Assembly: GCA_050010035.1 (NCBI GenBank)
Contig: JBEKLU010000066.1
Location: 1 to 30,591, forward strand
Length of the DNA stretch: 30,591 bases
Origin: Roseiarcus sp050010035
GTDB lineage: Bacteria > Pseudomonadota > Alphaproteobacteria > Rhizobiales > Beijerinckiaceae
Direction: 5' to 3'
The notes under the pieces were generated by a model, which ran no database searches, had not been told where the DNA came from, and saw only the letters and a program-made list of their open reading frames with translations. The position numbers were made by a program, and so were the translations under genes. How positions within the stretch are numbered: position 1 is the first letter of the stretch; each line of letters opens with the position of its first letter. This document shows positions 9,794 to 17,644 of this stretch, in pieces.

Positions 9794-10714
9794 TCAGGCG
9801 CTCCACGCGGTCGTCGTCGGCCCGGGACCGGCGAGGCGCGCGCGCAGCGCGAGCAACGCCTGAGCCGCCGACTGGTCGGTTCGATGCAGCGCGAAGCCCC
9901 AGCCGCGCGCCGCGCAGGCGGCGCGAATCGCCTCGCGATGCTCGGCGAGGCGCTCGAGATAGGTTTGGCGCAGGTTCTGCGCGCGCGGCGCGCGAAACCG
10001 GGCGGCGCCGCCCGCCTCGAGGAATTCGGTGTGGCCGACGAAGGGAAAGGTCTCCTCGATCGGGTCGGCGATCATGAGGATTTGACCCTCCGCCCCTTGC
10101 GCCGAGAGCGTGCGAATGGCGCGCGCGGCGTCCTGCGCCTCGCTCAGGAAATCGCCGAGCAGCACCACTTTCGAGCGCGCGCGCACCGGTTCTGGCGCCG
10201 GCAGGCCCGACGCCGGAGCGGCGCGCAAACGCTCGTCCGCGGCGATCGCTTCGGCGAAGCGCTCGATGACGCCGCGCGTCGCCAACGGGCGGGTGAGGCC
10301 GATGAGGCCGGCGCGTTCGCCGCCGCGCACCGCCAAGTCCGCCAGGGCGAGCGCCAGGACGGCGGCGCGATCGACCTTGGCGCAGGGCGCGAGGTCGGAG
10401 GCGAACGCCATCGAGGCGGAGCGATCGAACCAGATCCAGACGGTGTGCGAAGCTTCCCATTCGCGCTCGCGCACGAAAGCGCGGTCCTCGCGCGCCGAGC
10501 GGCGCCAGTCGACGCGCGCCGCCGGCTCGCCGGAAACGAAGGGGCGAAATTGCCAGAAGGTTTCGCCCGGGCCCGCTTGCCTTCGCCCGTGCACGCCGTG
10601 CATCAGGGAGTGCGCGACCTGCCGCGCGGCGACGACGAGGCTCGGCAGGCGCGCCGAAAGAGTCGTGGCGTCCTGACGAATCCGCCGGCCTGATGCGGGA
10701 GCAGCAGTCGCCAT
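9794..10714 (-). CDS. DUF58 domain protein
   Basis: Protein of 306 aa with the DUF58 core FVSGEPAARVDWRRSAR at about residues 60-76 and a VWA-like fold containing WFDRSASM near 94-101, a DxSxS metal-site pattern. DUF58 proteins are the usual partners of MoxR AAA+ ATPases and are thought to be clients or adaptors recruiting VWA proteins. There is no membrane segment, unlike many DUF58 proteins. It starts four bases after moxR and ends two bases before the DUF4159 gene, so it is in the same transcript. Confidence 0.92.
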   Translation of the reverse strand: MATAAPASGRRIRQDATTLSARLPSLVVAARQVAHSLMHGVHGRRQAGPGETFWQFRPFVSGEPAARVDWRRSAREDRAFVREREWEASHTVWIWFDRSASMAFASDLAPCAKVDRAAVLALALADLAVRGGERAGLIGLTRPLATRGVIERFAEAIAADERLRAAPASGLPAPEPVRARSKVVLLGDFLSEAQDAARAIRTLSAQGAEGQILMIADPIEETFPFVGHTEFLEAGGAARFRAPRAQNLRQTYLERLAEHREAIRAACAARGWGFALHRTDQSAAQALLALRARLAGPGPTTTAWSA

Positions 10715-10718
10715 CGGG

Positions 10719-11714
10719 TCAGCGCAGGATCTTGGCGACGAGCCGCGCGACGACGGCGGAAACCGTTTCGCCCTCGGCGCGCGCGGCGTAGGTCAGCGCC
10801 ATGCGGTGCTTGAGCACGGGCTCGGCCAGCGCCACGATGTCGTCGCGCGAGGGCGCGAAGCGGCCGTCGACGAGCGCGCGGGCGCGGCTCGCCAGCATCA
10901 GCGCCTGCGCGGCGCGCGGCCCCGGCCCCCAGGAGATCGCCTGGGTCAGTTCCGGGTCGCCCTCGCCCGGGCGCGCCGCGCGCACGAGATCGAGGATCGC
11001 CTCGACCACGCTTTCGCCGATCGGCGCCCGGCGCACCAGGCGCTGCGCCGCCATCAGCTCGGCGGCGGTCATCGCCGGCCTCGGCGTCGCTTCGACGTCG
11101 CCGGTCGTTTCGATGAGAATGCGCCGTTCCGCGACCCGGTCGGGATATCCGACGTCGATCTGCATGAGGAAACGGTCGAGCTGCGCCTCGGGCAGGGGAT
11201 AGGCGCCTTCCTGCTCGAGCGGATTTTGCGTCGCCAGCACGTGGAACGGAACCGGCAGATCGTGGCGCGCGCCCGCGACCGTGACGTGATGCTCCTGCAT
11301 CGCCTGCAGCAGCGCCGACTGCGTGCGCGGGCTGGCGCGGTTGATTTCGTCGGCCATCAGCAATTGCGCGAATATCGGCCCCTTGATAAAGCGGAAGCTG
11401 CGCGCGCGATCCGGCCCTTCCTCCATGACCTCGGAGCCGAGGATGTCGGACGGCATCAAGTCGGGCGTGAACTGCACCCGCAAGGCGTCGAGCCCCATGA
11501 CGACCCCGAGCGTCTCCACCAACTTGGTCTTGGCCAGGCCCGGCACGCCGATCAGCAGGCCGTGGCCGCCGGCGAGCAGGGTGACGAGCGTCTGTTCGAC
11601 CACCGTCTCCTGGCCGAAGATCACCGCGCCGATGGCCTCGCGGGCGGCCGCGATGCGGGCCAGACTCGCCTCGGCGGCCTTCACGACGCTGGCGTCAAAA
11701 TCGGCGACGGTCAT
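10719..11714 (-). CDS. MoxR-family AAA+ ATPase
   Basis: Protein of 331 aa. Walker A GVPGLAKTK lies at residues 57-65, Walker B LLMADEI at 118-124, followed by NRASPRTQSALLQAMQE. The sensor 1 region ATQNPLEQEGAYPLPEAQLDRF and a C-terminal lid domain complete the family. MoxR ATPases act as chaperones that insert cofactors or metals, or mature complexes, with VWA proteins. The start has an excellent ribosome binding site (AGGAGATTTT before ATG). It is the first gene of the four-gene minus-strand operon and diverges from the DUF1285 gene across about 170-200 bases that must hold both promoters. Confidence 0.95.
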   Translation of the reverse strand: MTVADFDASVVKAAEASLARIAAAREAIGAVIFGQETVVEQTLVTLLAGGHGLLIGVPGLAKTKLVETLGVVMGLDALRVQFTPDLMPSDILGSEVMEEGPDRARSFRFIKGPIFAQLLMADEINRASPRTQSALLQAMQEHHVTVAGARHDLPVPFHVLATQNPLEQEGAYPLPEAQLDRFLMQIDVGYPDRVAERRILIETTGDVEATPRPAMTAAELMAAQRLVRRAPIGESVVEAILDLVRAARPGEGDPELTQAISWGPGPRAAQALMLASRARALVDGRFAPSRDDIVALAEPVLKHRMALTYAARAEGETVSAVVARLVAKILR

Positions 11715-11910
11715 AAAATCTCCTCATGGGCTTCGTGCGGCGCGACCCGCGGCCCGCGTCGGTTTCCCGCTCGCCGCCGAAGGCCGGGCGGAAAAGCTCG
11801 GCGAACGAATTCCCCTTCGACGAGTCTCGCACTAGATTGGCTTCGCCGAGGCTTCTCGGCCGACGCGTAACACGGGGAAGCGACGTTTGCCCATAAACAA
11901 GCGCGAGATT

Positions 11911-12519
11911 ATGGCGGAGCCGAGCGAAAGCGGCGGCGCGGGCCGAACGCCCGAGGCGGCGCTCGGCGGCCTGCGCGAGGCGGCGGAGGCGCGAAAGCGC
12001 GGTCCCGCCCCGGTTCACCTGTGGAATCCGCCCTATTGCGGCGAGATCGACATGCGCATCGCCGCCGACGGGACATGGTATTATCGCGGTTCGCCGATCG
12101 GCCGCGCCCCGCTCGTGCAGCTCTTCGCCTCGATCCTGCGCAAGGACGAGGATCGCTATGTTCTGGTCACGCCGGTCGAACGCGTCGGGATCCGCGTCGA
12201 CGACGCGCCCTTTCTTTGCGTCGAGATGGGAGTGGCCGAGACGGGCGGCGAGCAAGAGCTGACGTTCCGCACCAACGTCGAGGATATCGTCACGGTCGAC
12301 GCCGAGCATCCCCTGCGCTTCGAGCGCGGCGCGGCCGAGGGGATCAAGCCCTACGTGCGCGTGCGCGGCGATCTCTGGGCGCTCGTCAAGCGCGCGCTCT
12401 ATTACGACCTCGTCGCGCTCGGCAAAGTCGAGCCGTGGCAAGGCGAGGATTGGTTCGGCGTGCGCTCGCGCGCGCTGTTCTTCCCGATGACCCGCGCCAG
12501 CGAGATCGACGGCCTTTGA
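11911..12519 (+). CDS. DUF1285 domain protein
   Basis: Conserved alphaproteobacterial protein, about 202 aa, of unknown function. Typical family motifs are PPVHLWNPPYCGEIDMRI-like sequence near residues 35-50, GTWYYRGSPIGR, and LVTPVERVGIRVDDAPF. ATG 11911 is chosen. TTG at 11887 is also possible and has a better GGGGAAG ribosome binding site. It overlaps the next gene as TTTGA, so the run DUF1285, Nudix, DUF6111, cca is one transcription unit. The gene order DUF1285, CoA pyrophosphatase, CCA transferase is common in Hyphomicrobiales. Confidence 0.88.
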   Translation: MAEPSESGGAGRTPEAALGGLREAAEARKRGPAPVHLWNPPYCGEIDMRIAADGTWYYRGSPIGRAPLVQLFASILRKDEDRYVLVTPVERVGIRVDDAPFLCVEMGVAETGGEQELTFRTNVEDIVTVDAEHPLRFERGAAEGIKPYVRVRGDLWALVKRALYYDLVALGKVEPWQGEDWFGVRSRALFFPMTRASEIDGL

Positions 12520-13172
12520 GCGTTTCCCCGCCCGACGATTTTTCGCCTGAGGACTTGCGCCGCCTCGCGCGCGAGCGGCTGGCGCCGCGCCTCGCCGCGG
12601 ACGCTTTGGCCGCCGACGCCGCGCCGCGGGTCGGCGACCACGCGCTCAACGGGCCGGCGCCCGATTCGGGCACGGTGGCGCGCGCGCGTCCGGCGGCGGT
12701 GCTGGCGCCGATCGTGGCGCGGCCCGAGGGCCTGAGCGTGCTGCTGACGCTGCGCGCGGCGCATTTGCGCACGCATTCCGGCCAGGTCGCCTTTCCCGGC
12801 GGCAAGATCGACCACGGCGAAACCGCGCTCGAGACGGCGCTGCGCGAGGCGCGCGAGGAAATCGGCCTCGAAGAGCGCTACGTCGAACCGTTGGGCTGGC
12901 TCGATCCCTATCTGACCGGGACCGGCTATCGCGTCGCGCCGCTGGTGGCGCTGATCGATCCCGCCTTCACGCTCAGGATCAACGCCCATGAGGTGGCGGA
13001 CATCTTCGAGACGCCGTTCGCCTTCCTGATGAACCCCGCTAACCACCGCCTCGAGGAGCGCGAATGGCGCGGCGTCAGGAGAAAGTTCTACGCCATGCCC
13101 CACGGCGAGCGTTATATCTGGGGCGCCACCGCCGGCATTCTGCGCAATCTCTACGAGAGGCTGTTTTCCTGA
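12516..13172 (+). CDS. Nudix CoA pyrophosphatase (NudL type)
   Basis: Protein of 218 aa that probably hydrolyses CoA or its derivatives to 3',5'-ADP and 4'-phosphopantetheine. The NudL-type lead-in LLTLRAAHLRTHSGQVAFPG comes before the Nudix box, which runs from GGKIDHGETALETAL to REAREEIGLEE and holds all consensus Glu residues. EVADIFETPFAFLMNP and YIWGATAGILRNL follow as in the family. The start is inferred as TTG at 12516, overlapping the DUF1285 stop by three bases; no ATG lies before the conserved domain. Its TGA shares one base with the next ATG (TGATG). Confidence 0.9.
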   Translation: MSVSPPDDFSPEDLRRLARERLAPRLAADALAADAAPRVGDHALNGPAPDSGTVARARPAAVLAPIVARPEGLSVLLTLRAAHLRTHSGQVAFPGGKIDHGETALETALREAREEIGLEERYVEPLGWLDPYLTGTGYRVAPLVALIDPAFTLRINAHEVADIFETPFAFLMNPANHRLEEREWRGVRRKFYAMPHGERYIWGATAGILRNLYERLFS

Positions 13173-13432
13173 TGTGGCGCGCCATCGTCGAGTCCCTCGG
13201 CCTGTTCCTCGCGCCGTTCCTCTTGTTCGCGGTCTATCTCGTGCTGCGCTTGCGCTATCCGCTCGCGGTCGAGCATTGGACGCGCAGCCGGGTGGCGACG
13301 CTCGTCATCATCGGACTCGCGGCGGCGCTGCTGGGACTGATCGCGCTGACCCTGACCGCCCCGCGCAGCCAAGGCGTCTACGTGCCCGCCCATGTCGAAA
13401 ACGGCGCGCTGGTGCCCGGACATTTCGAATGA
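13172..13432 (+). CDS. Small membrane protein, DUF6111-like
   Basis: Protein of 86 aa with two predicted membrane helices, at about residues 7-27 (ESLGLFLAPFLLFAVYLVL) and 43-63 (ATLVIIGLAAALLGLIALTL), then a short hydrophilic tail ending VPAHVENGALVPGHFE. This matches a small conserved family found between the Nudix gene and the CCA gene in Hyphomicrobiales. No function is known. It shares one base with the preceding stop and overlaps the cca start as ATGA, so translation is probably coupled. Confidence 0.85.
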   Translation: MWRAIVESLGLFLAPFLLFAVYLVLRLRYPLAVEHWTRSRVATLVIIGLAAALLGLIALTLTAPRSQGVYVPAHVENGALVPGHFE

Positions 13433-14691
13433 GCGGCCTTCCCGCCATTCGCGACGGGCGCCTCACCGACAGGCGCCTCATCGACGAGGGCCGGTTGGCG
13501 CGCGCGCTGCGGGCGCTCGACGGCCAGGGCGAGGAGACGCGCCTCATCGGCGGCGCGGTGCGCGACCTCGCGCTGGGCGAAAAGGCGGGCGATTACGATC
13601 TCGCCACCACCGCCCTGCCGCAAGTCGTGATGAAGCGCGCCCACGCCGCGGGCTTCGGGGTCGCGCCGACCGGCCTCGCTCACGGAACGGTGACGCTCAT
13701 CGTCGAGGGTCAGCCGATCGAGGTGACGACGCTACGCCGGGACGTCGCGACCGACGGGCGCCACGCGACGGTGGCGTTCGGCCGCGATTTCGCCGCCGAC
13801 GCGCGGCGACGCGATTTCACCATCAATGCGCTGTCGCTGGGGCGCGACGGGGTCGTGCATGATTACACCGGCGGCCTCGCCGACCTCGCCGCCCGGCGCG
13901 TGCGCTTCATCGGCGACGCCGGCCAGCGCATTCGCGAGGATTACCTGCGCATCCTGCGCTTCTTCCGTTTCTCCGCCCGCTATGGCGACGGCGCGCTCGA
14001 TCCCGAAGGGCTGCGCGCGGCGATCCAAGAGCGCGACGGTCTGATGATCCTGTCGCGCGAGCGCGTGCGCGCCGAGCTGCTCAAGCTCCTCAGCGCGCCG
14101 CGCGCCGGGGAAGTCGTGACCACGGTTTGCGAGGCCGGCCTGCTCAACCCGCTTCTGGCGGGGCAGACCGACGCGGCGCGCCTCAGGCGGCTCGCGGCGA
14201 TCGAGGCGCGCCGCGGCGGCGGGCCCGACGCGCTGCTGCGCCTGGCGGGGCTCGGCGTGCGGATCGAGGAAGACGCCGAGCGCCTGCGCGAGCGCCTGCG
14301 GCTCTCCAATGCCGAATTCGAGCGCCTCGCCATCCTCGCCCAGGCCCTGCCCGGCTTGCACGGACTGAGCGCGCCGCCGCACTTCGGCGCGCTGCGCCTG
14401 CTGTTGTTCGAGCGGCGGCGGCGCGGCGCGCTCGACGCGCTCGCGCTGGCGCACGCCGATTCCGGCGCGCCGGCCGACGACTGGCGCTTCGAGAGCGCCT
14501 ATCGCTTCCTCGGCGAGACGCCCGAGCCGACGCTGCCGATCACCGGCGCCGATATCCTGGCGCGCGGCGTGGCGCATGGCCGACGCGTCGGCGCGACGCT
14601 CAAGGCGCTGCAGGCCTTATGGATTCGCGCCGGCTTTCCGCGCGAGCCGGAAGTCCTGGCGCGGCTGCTCGACGAGGCGCTGAAGGATTGA
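13429..14691 (+). CDS. cca: CCA tRNA nucleotidyltransferase
   Basis: Adds or repairs the 3'-CCA of tRNA from CTP and ATP without a template (class II nucleotidyltransferase). The protein is 420 aa. GGAVRD is at residues 41-46 and the metal-binding DYDLATTA has Asp55 and Asp57. RRDFTINALS is near 127-136, followed by the RNA-binding head region DYLRILRFFRFSARYG near 171-186. Alpha-helical body and tail make up the rest, as in alphaproteobacterial enzymes. The start ATG overlaps the DUF6111 stop by four bases. It is the last gene in the overlapping run. Confidence 0.95.
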   Translation: MSGLPAIRDGRLTDRRLIDEGRLARALRALDGQGEETRLIGGAVRDLALGEKAGDYDLATTALPQVVMKRAHAAGFGVAPTGLAHGTVTLIVEGQPIEVTTLRRDVATDGRHATVAFGRDFAADARRRDFTINALSLGRDGVVHDYTGGLADLAARRVRFIGDAGQRIREDYLRILRFFRFSARYGDGALDPEGLRAAIQERDGLMILSRERVRAELLKLLSAPRAGEVVTTVCEAGLLNPLLAGQTDAARLRRLAAIEARRGGGPDALLRLAGLGVRIEEDAERLRERLRLSNAEFERLAILAQALPGLHGLSAPPHFGALRLLLFERRRRGALDALALAHADSGAPADDWRFESAYRFLGETPEPTLPITGADILARGVAHGRRVGATLKALQALWIRAGFPREPEVLARLLDEALKD

Positions 14692-14736
14692 CGGAAAGAG
14701 GCGGCCGCGCGCCGCGCAAGGGAGCGGGAGACGGCG

Positions 14737-15543
14737 ATGTTGCCGACGAAATTTTGGGCGGAGATGTCGTGGCGCGATTTTTCTGGCGCTGACATGAGCA
14801 AGGTCGTCGCGGTGCTGCCGGTGGCGGCGATCGAACAGCACGGGCCGCACCTGCCGGTCGGCGTCGACGCGTTCATCAACGAGGGTTATCTGAAACGCGC
14901 CGTCGCGCGCCTGCCCGCCGATCTGCCCGTCCTCTTCCTGCCACTGCAGCAAATCGGCAAATCGGACGAGCACGTCGAATTTCCCGGCACGCTGACGCAG
15001 TCGATGGAGACCCTGACGCGCGCCTGGACGGAAATCGGCGAGAGCGTCGCGCGAAGCGGGTGCCGCAAGCTGATCTTCATGAATTCGCACGGCGGCAACT
15101 CGGCCGTCATCGACGTCGTGGCGCGCGAGCTGCGCCTGCGCCGGCATATGCTCGCGGTCCACGCGTCCTGGCGGCGGCTCGGCTACCCCGACGGCCTCTT
15201 TTCCGCGCGCGAGCGCGCGCACGGCATCCATGGCGGCGACGAGGAGACCTCGCTGATGCTCGCCTTCCGGCCGGACGCGGTGCGCATGGCCGAGGCGCGC
15301 GACTTCGTCAGCGCGGCGGCCTCGATGGAGCGCGAATTCAAGCAATTGCGCGCGACGCAGCCGATCGGCTTCGGCTGGATGGCGAGCGATTTGAACGAAT
15401 CGGGCGCGGTCGGCGACGCCGCGGCGGCGACCGCCGCCAAGGGCGAGGCTTGCGCCGAGCACGGCGCCGACGCGTTCGTCGATCTCGTGCGCGACGTCGT
15501 CGCGTTCGACCTCGCCCGCCTCGTCGCCGGCCCGATCGGCTGA
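14737..15543 (+). CDS. Creatininase-family amidohydrolase
   Basis: Metal-dependent amidohydrolase of 268 aa. Likely metal ligands are Glu33 and His35 in AAIEQHGPHLP, Asp44, the His of SHGGN at 118-121, and a later Glu in GGDEETS. The family includes creatininase, mycofactocin-maturing MftE and enzymes acting on purine or pyrimidine ring products. Nothing nearby indicates the substrate, so creatinine should not be assumed. It has a good ribosome binding site (GGGAGACGGCG before ATG) and sits 45 bases after cca, with rnhB two bases downstream. Confidence 0.88.
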   Translation: MLPTKFWAEMSWRDFSGADMSKVVAVLPVAAIEQHGPHLPVGVDAFINEGYLKRAVARLPADLPVLFLPLQQIGKSDEHVEFPGTLTQSMETLTRAWTEIGESVARSGCRKLIFMNSHGGNSAVIDVVARELRLRRHMLAVHASWRRLGYPDGLFSARERAHGIHGGDEETSLMLAFRPDAVRMAEARDFVSAAASMEREFKQLRATQPIGFGWMASDLNESGAVGDAAAATAAKGEACAEHGADAFVDLVRDVVAFDLARLVAGPIG

Positions 15544-15545
15544 CG

Positions 15546-16157
15546 ATGGGCGCGCCCGACTTCGCTTTCGAGCGCGAACTTTTCGCACGCGGCTGTTCGC
15601 AGGTGGCGGGCGTCGACGAAGTCGGCCGCGGCCCGCTCGCCGGGCCGGTCGGCGTCGGCGCCGTGATTCTCGATCCCGACGACCTGCCCGAAGGGCTCGA
15701 CGATTCCAAAGCGCTGAGCGTCGAGCGGCGCGAGGCGCTGAGCGAAGCGATCTACGCCAAGTCGCGATGCGTCGCCATCGCCTTCGCCAGCGTGGCGGAA
15801 ATCGACGCGCTCAACATCCGCGGCGCGACGCTCCTGGCGATGGCGCGCGCCGTAAACGCGTTGAGCCTCAGGGCGGACTTCGCGCTCGTCGACGGGCGCG
15901 ACATTCCAGGCGGCCTATGCTGCCCCGCGCGCGCGATCGTCCGCGGCGACGCGCGCTCGGCGTCGATCGCCGCGGCCTCGATCGTCGCCAAGGTGGCGCG
16001 CGACGCGCTGATGAGGCGGCTCGACGCCGTCTGCCCCGGCTACGGATTCGCGCGCCACGTCGGCTACGCCACGCGCGAGCACGTCGAGGCGCTGGCGCGC
16101 CTCGGCCCGACGCCGTTCCACCGGCGCTCCTTCAAGTCAAAGGGGCTTTTCGACTGA
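15546..16157 (+). CDS. rnhB: Ribonuclease HII
   Basis: Removes RNA from RNA-DNA hybrids, including single ribonucleotides misincorporated in DNA. The protein is 203 aa. The four acidic active-site residues are visible: Asp24 and Glu25 in GVDEVGRGPLAGP, Asp116 in ALVDGRD, and Asp153 in AKVARDALM. The family block RSASIAAASIVAKV and the tail GYATREHVEALARLGPTPFH are also present. It starts two bases after the creatininase stop. In alphaproteobacteria rnhB is very often followed by ccrM, as here. Confidence 0.95.
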   Translation: MGAPDFAFERELFARGCSQVAGVDEVGRGPLAGPVGVGAVILDPDDLPEGLDDSKALSVERREALSEAIYAKSRCVAIAFASVAEIDALNIRGATLLAMARAVNALSLRADFALVDGRDIPGGLCCPARAIVRGDARSASIAAASIVAKVARDALMRRLDAVCPGYGFARHVGYATREHVEALARLGPTPFHRRSFKSKGLFD

Positions 16158-16349
16158 TTGGGCGGGAGCGCGCTCGATGCAGACGCGCGGTTACCTAGAC
16201 GTTGCGGCGCCCGACCGCCGCCGGCCGCGCAAGCAGTCGCGCGGGTCGATCGTCCGCGATCCGCAAAATCGTTTAGAAATCGTTGATTTCACGTCCGTTT
16301 CCACAAGCCCAAAACCGTACGAAAACGAGACATCGGCGCGACGCGAGGC

Positions 16350-16372
16350 CTAACGCGAACTTTACCTAAAAT
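16350..16372 (+). promoter_or_regulatory. Candidate ccrM promoter with CtrA-like box
   Basis: CTAA-N7-TTTA at 16350-16364 matches six of eight fixed bases of the CtrA box TTAA-N7-TTAA. It is followed by TAAAAT at 16367-16372, a good -10 hexamer, with no good -35. In Caulobacter and relatives ccrM is activated by CtrA bound over the -35 region, so the position fits. If right, transcription would start near 16379, just before the hairpin at 16382. Binding is inferred from pattern only. Confidence 0.4.
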
Positions 16373-16381
16373 GCTCACTAT

Positions 16382-16416
16382 CGCGAATGTCGGAAGCGTT
16401 CTTTCCGACATTCGCG
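16382..16416 (+). promoter_or_regulatory. Perfect 14-bp hairpin in the ccrM leader
   Basis: CGCGAATGTCGGAA (16382-16395), a 7-base loop GCGTTCT, and TTCCGACATTCGCG (16403-16416) form a perfect inverted repeat. It ends 16 bases before the ATG of ccrM and begins within a few bases of the predicted transcript start. There is no T run, so it is not a standard terminator for rnhB. It could be a 5' stabilising or translation-control stem, or a DNA operator. Confidence 0.75.
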
Positions 16417-16432
16417 TCGAGTGGTTGCGTTC

Positions 16433-17614
16433 ATGCGTGGTTTTCGTGCCGGGGCGACCCGCCTCCCTGCCCAGCTTCAGGTCTTGCGTACTGGAAGCGG
16501 CGAGGCGCGGCGTCCCGCCACGATGGCCACGCCGCCGCGCGACGCCATCGTCGTCGGCGACTGCGTCGCCGAGCTCGACAAGCTGCCCGACGCGTGCGTC
16601 GATCTCGTCTTCGCCGATCCGCCCTATAATTTGCAGCTCGAGGGCGCGTTGTCGCGTCCCGACCAGAGCGTCGTCGACGCGGTCGACGACGAATGGGACA
16701 AGTTCGCCGATTTCGCCGCTTACGACGCCTTCACCCGGGCCTGGCTCGGCGCGACGCGGCGGGTGATGAAGCGCGACGCGACGATCGTCGTCATCGGCTC
16801 CTATCACAACATCTTCCGCGTCGGCTCGATCCTGCAGGACCTCGGCTTCTGGATCCTCAACGACATCGTCTGGCGCAAGGCCAACCCGATGCCCAACTTC
16901 CGCGGCCGCCGCTTCACCAACGCGCACGAGACGATGATCTGGGCGGCGCGCAGCGCCGACGCCAAGGCCTACACCTTCAACTACGAGGCGCTGAAGGCCG
17001 GCAACGAGGATTGCCAGGCTCGCTCCGACTGGTTCCTGCCGATCTGCACCGGCGCGGAACGCCTCAAGGGCGCGGACGGGCGCAAGACGCATCCGACGCA
17101 AAAGCCGGAGGCGCTGCTGCAGCGCGTGCTGCTCGCGGCGTCGAATCCGGGGGATCTCGTGCTCGACCCCTTCTTCGGTTCGGGCACCACGGGCGCCGTC
17201 GCGCGCCGCCTGCGGCGCAGTTTCATCGGGCTGGAGCGCGATCCCGGCTACGCGAGCGCGGCGCGCGCGCGCATCGAGGCGGTGGTTCCGGTCGAGGCCG
17301 ACGCGGTCGCCGCGATTCCGACCCGCCGTAGCGAGCCGCGCGTCGCCTTCGCCAGCGTGATCGAAGCGGGGCTGATCAAGCCGGGCGAGCGGCTCTTCGA
17401 TTCGAAACGCCGCCACGGCGCCCTGGCGCGCGCCGACGGCGCGCTGACGCTCGGGCCGGCCACCGGCTCGATCCACAAGATCGGCGCGCTGGTCCAGGGC
17501 TTGCCGGCGTGCAACGGCTGGACGTTCTGGCACGTCGAGCGCGCCGGCGGGCTCGTCTCAATCGACGACTTTCGCGCCAATATCCGCGCTTCGATGCGCG
17601 CGGCGGCGGAGTAG
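16433..17614 (+). CDS. ccrM: Cell-cycle DNA adenine methyltransferase CcrM (GANTC)
   Basis: Solitary N6-adenine methyltransferase of the alphaproteobacterial cell cycle. The protein is 393 aa from ATG 16433. Motif IV DPPY lies at residues 62-65 in VFADPPYNLQLEG, before the AdoMet motif DPFFGSGTTGAVA, which is the beta-class order. THPTQKPEALLQRVL and FIGLERDPGY are also typical. The last ~90 residues (SVIEAGLIKPGERLF, GSIHKIGALVQG, WHVERAGGLVSIDDFR) are the C-terminal extension characteristic of CcrM. A GTG at 16421 would add four residues; MRGFRAGATRLPAQ resembles rhizobial starts. No restriction partner is present. The long hairpin upstream is described separately. Confidence 0.95.
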   Translation: MRGFRAGATRLPAQLQVLRTGSGEARRPATMATPPRDAIVVGDCVAELDKLPDACVDLVFADPPYNLQLEGALSRPDQSVVDAVDDEWDKFADFAAYDAFTRAWLGATRRVMKRDATIVVIGSYHNIFRVGSILQDLGFWILNDIVWRKANPMPNFRGRRFTNAHETMIWAARSADAKAYTFNYEALKAGNEDCQARSDWFLPICTGAERLKGADGRKTHPTQKPEALLQRVLLAASNPGDLVLDPFFGSGTTGAVARRLRRSFIGLERDPGYASAARARIEAVVPVEADAVAAIPTRRSEPRVAFASVIEAGLIKPGERLFDSKRRHGALARADGALTLGPATGSIHKIGALVQGLPACNGWTFWHVERAGGLVSIDDFRANIRASMRAAAE

Positions 17615-17644
17615 CGGCCGTCGGCCCGCGCGGGCGGAAGCGCT

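Noticed and set aside
7632..9863. 743-codon open frame on the plus strand, opposite the DUF4159 gene
   Set aside because: Low-complexity Arg/Ala/Gly-rich product with no family motif; it is the GC-driven shadow of a well-supported membrane protein gene.
4906..11714. Part of a methanol dehydrogenase (mxa) cluster because of MoxR
   Set aside because: No mxaF, mxaG, mxaI or PQQ genes are present; MoxR-DUF58-DUF4159 operons occur widely without methanol oxidation.
14737..15543. Creatininase proper or mycofactocin MftE
   Set aside because: Family membership is clear, but no mycofactocin genes or creatine pathway genes are nearby to support a specific substrate.
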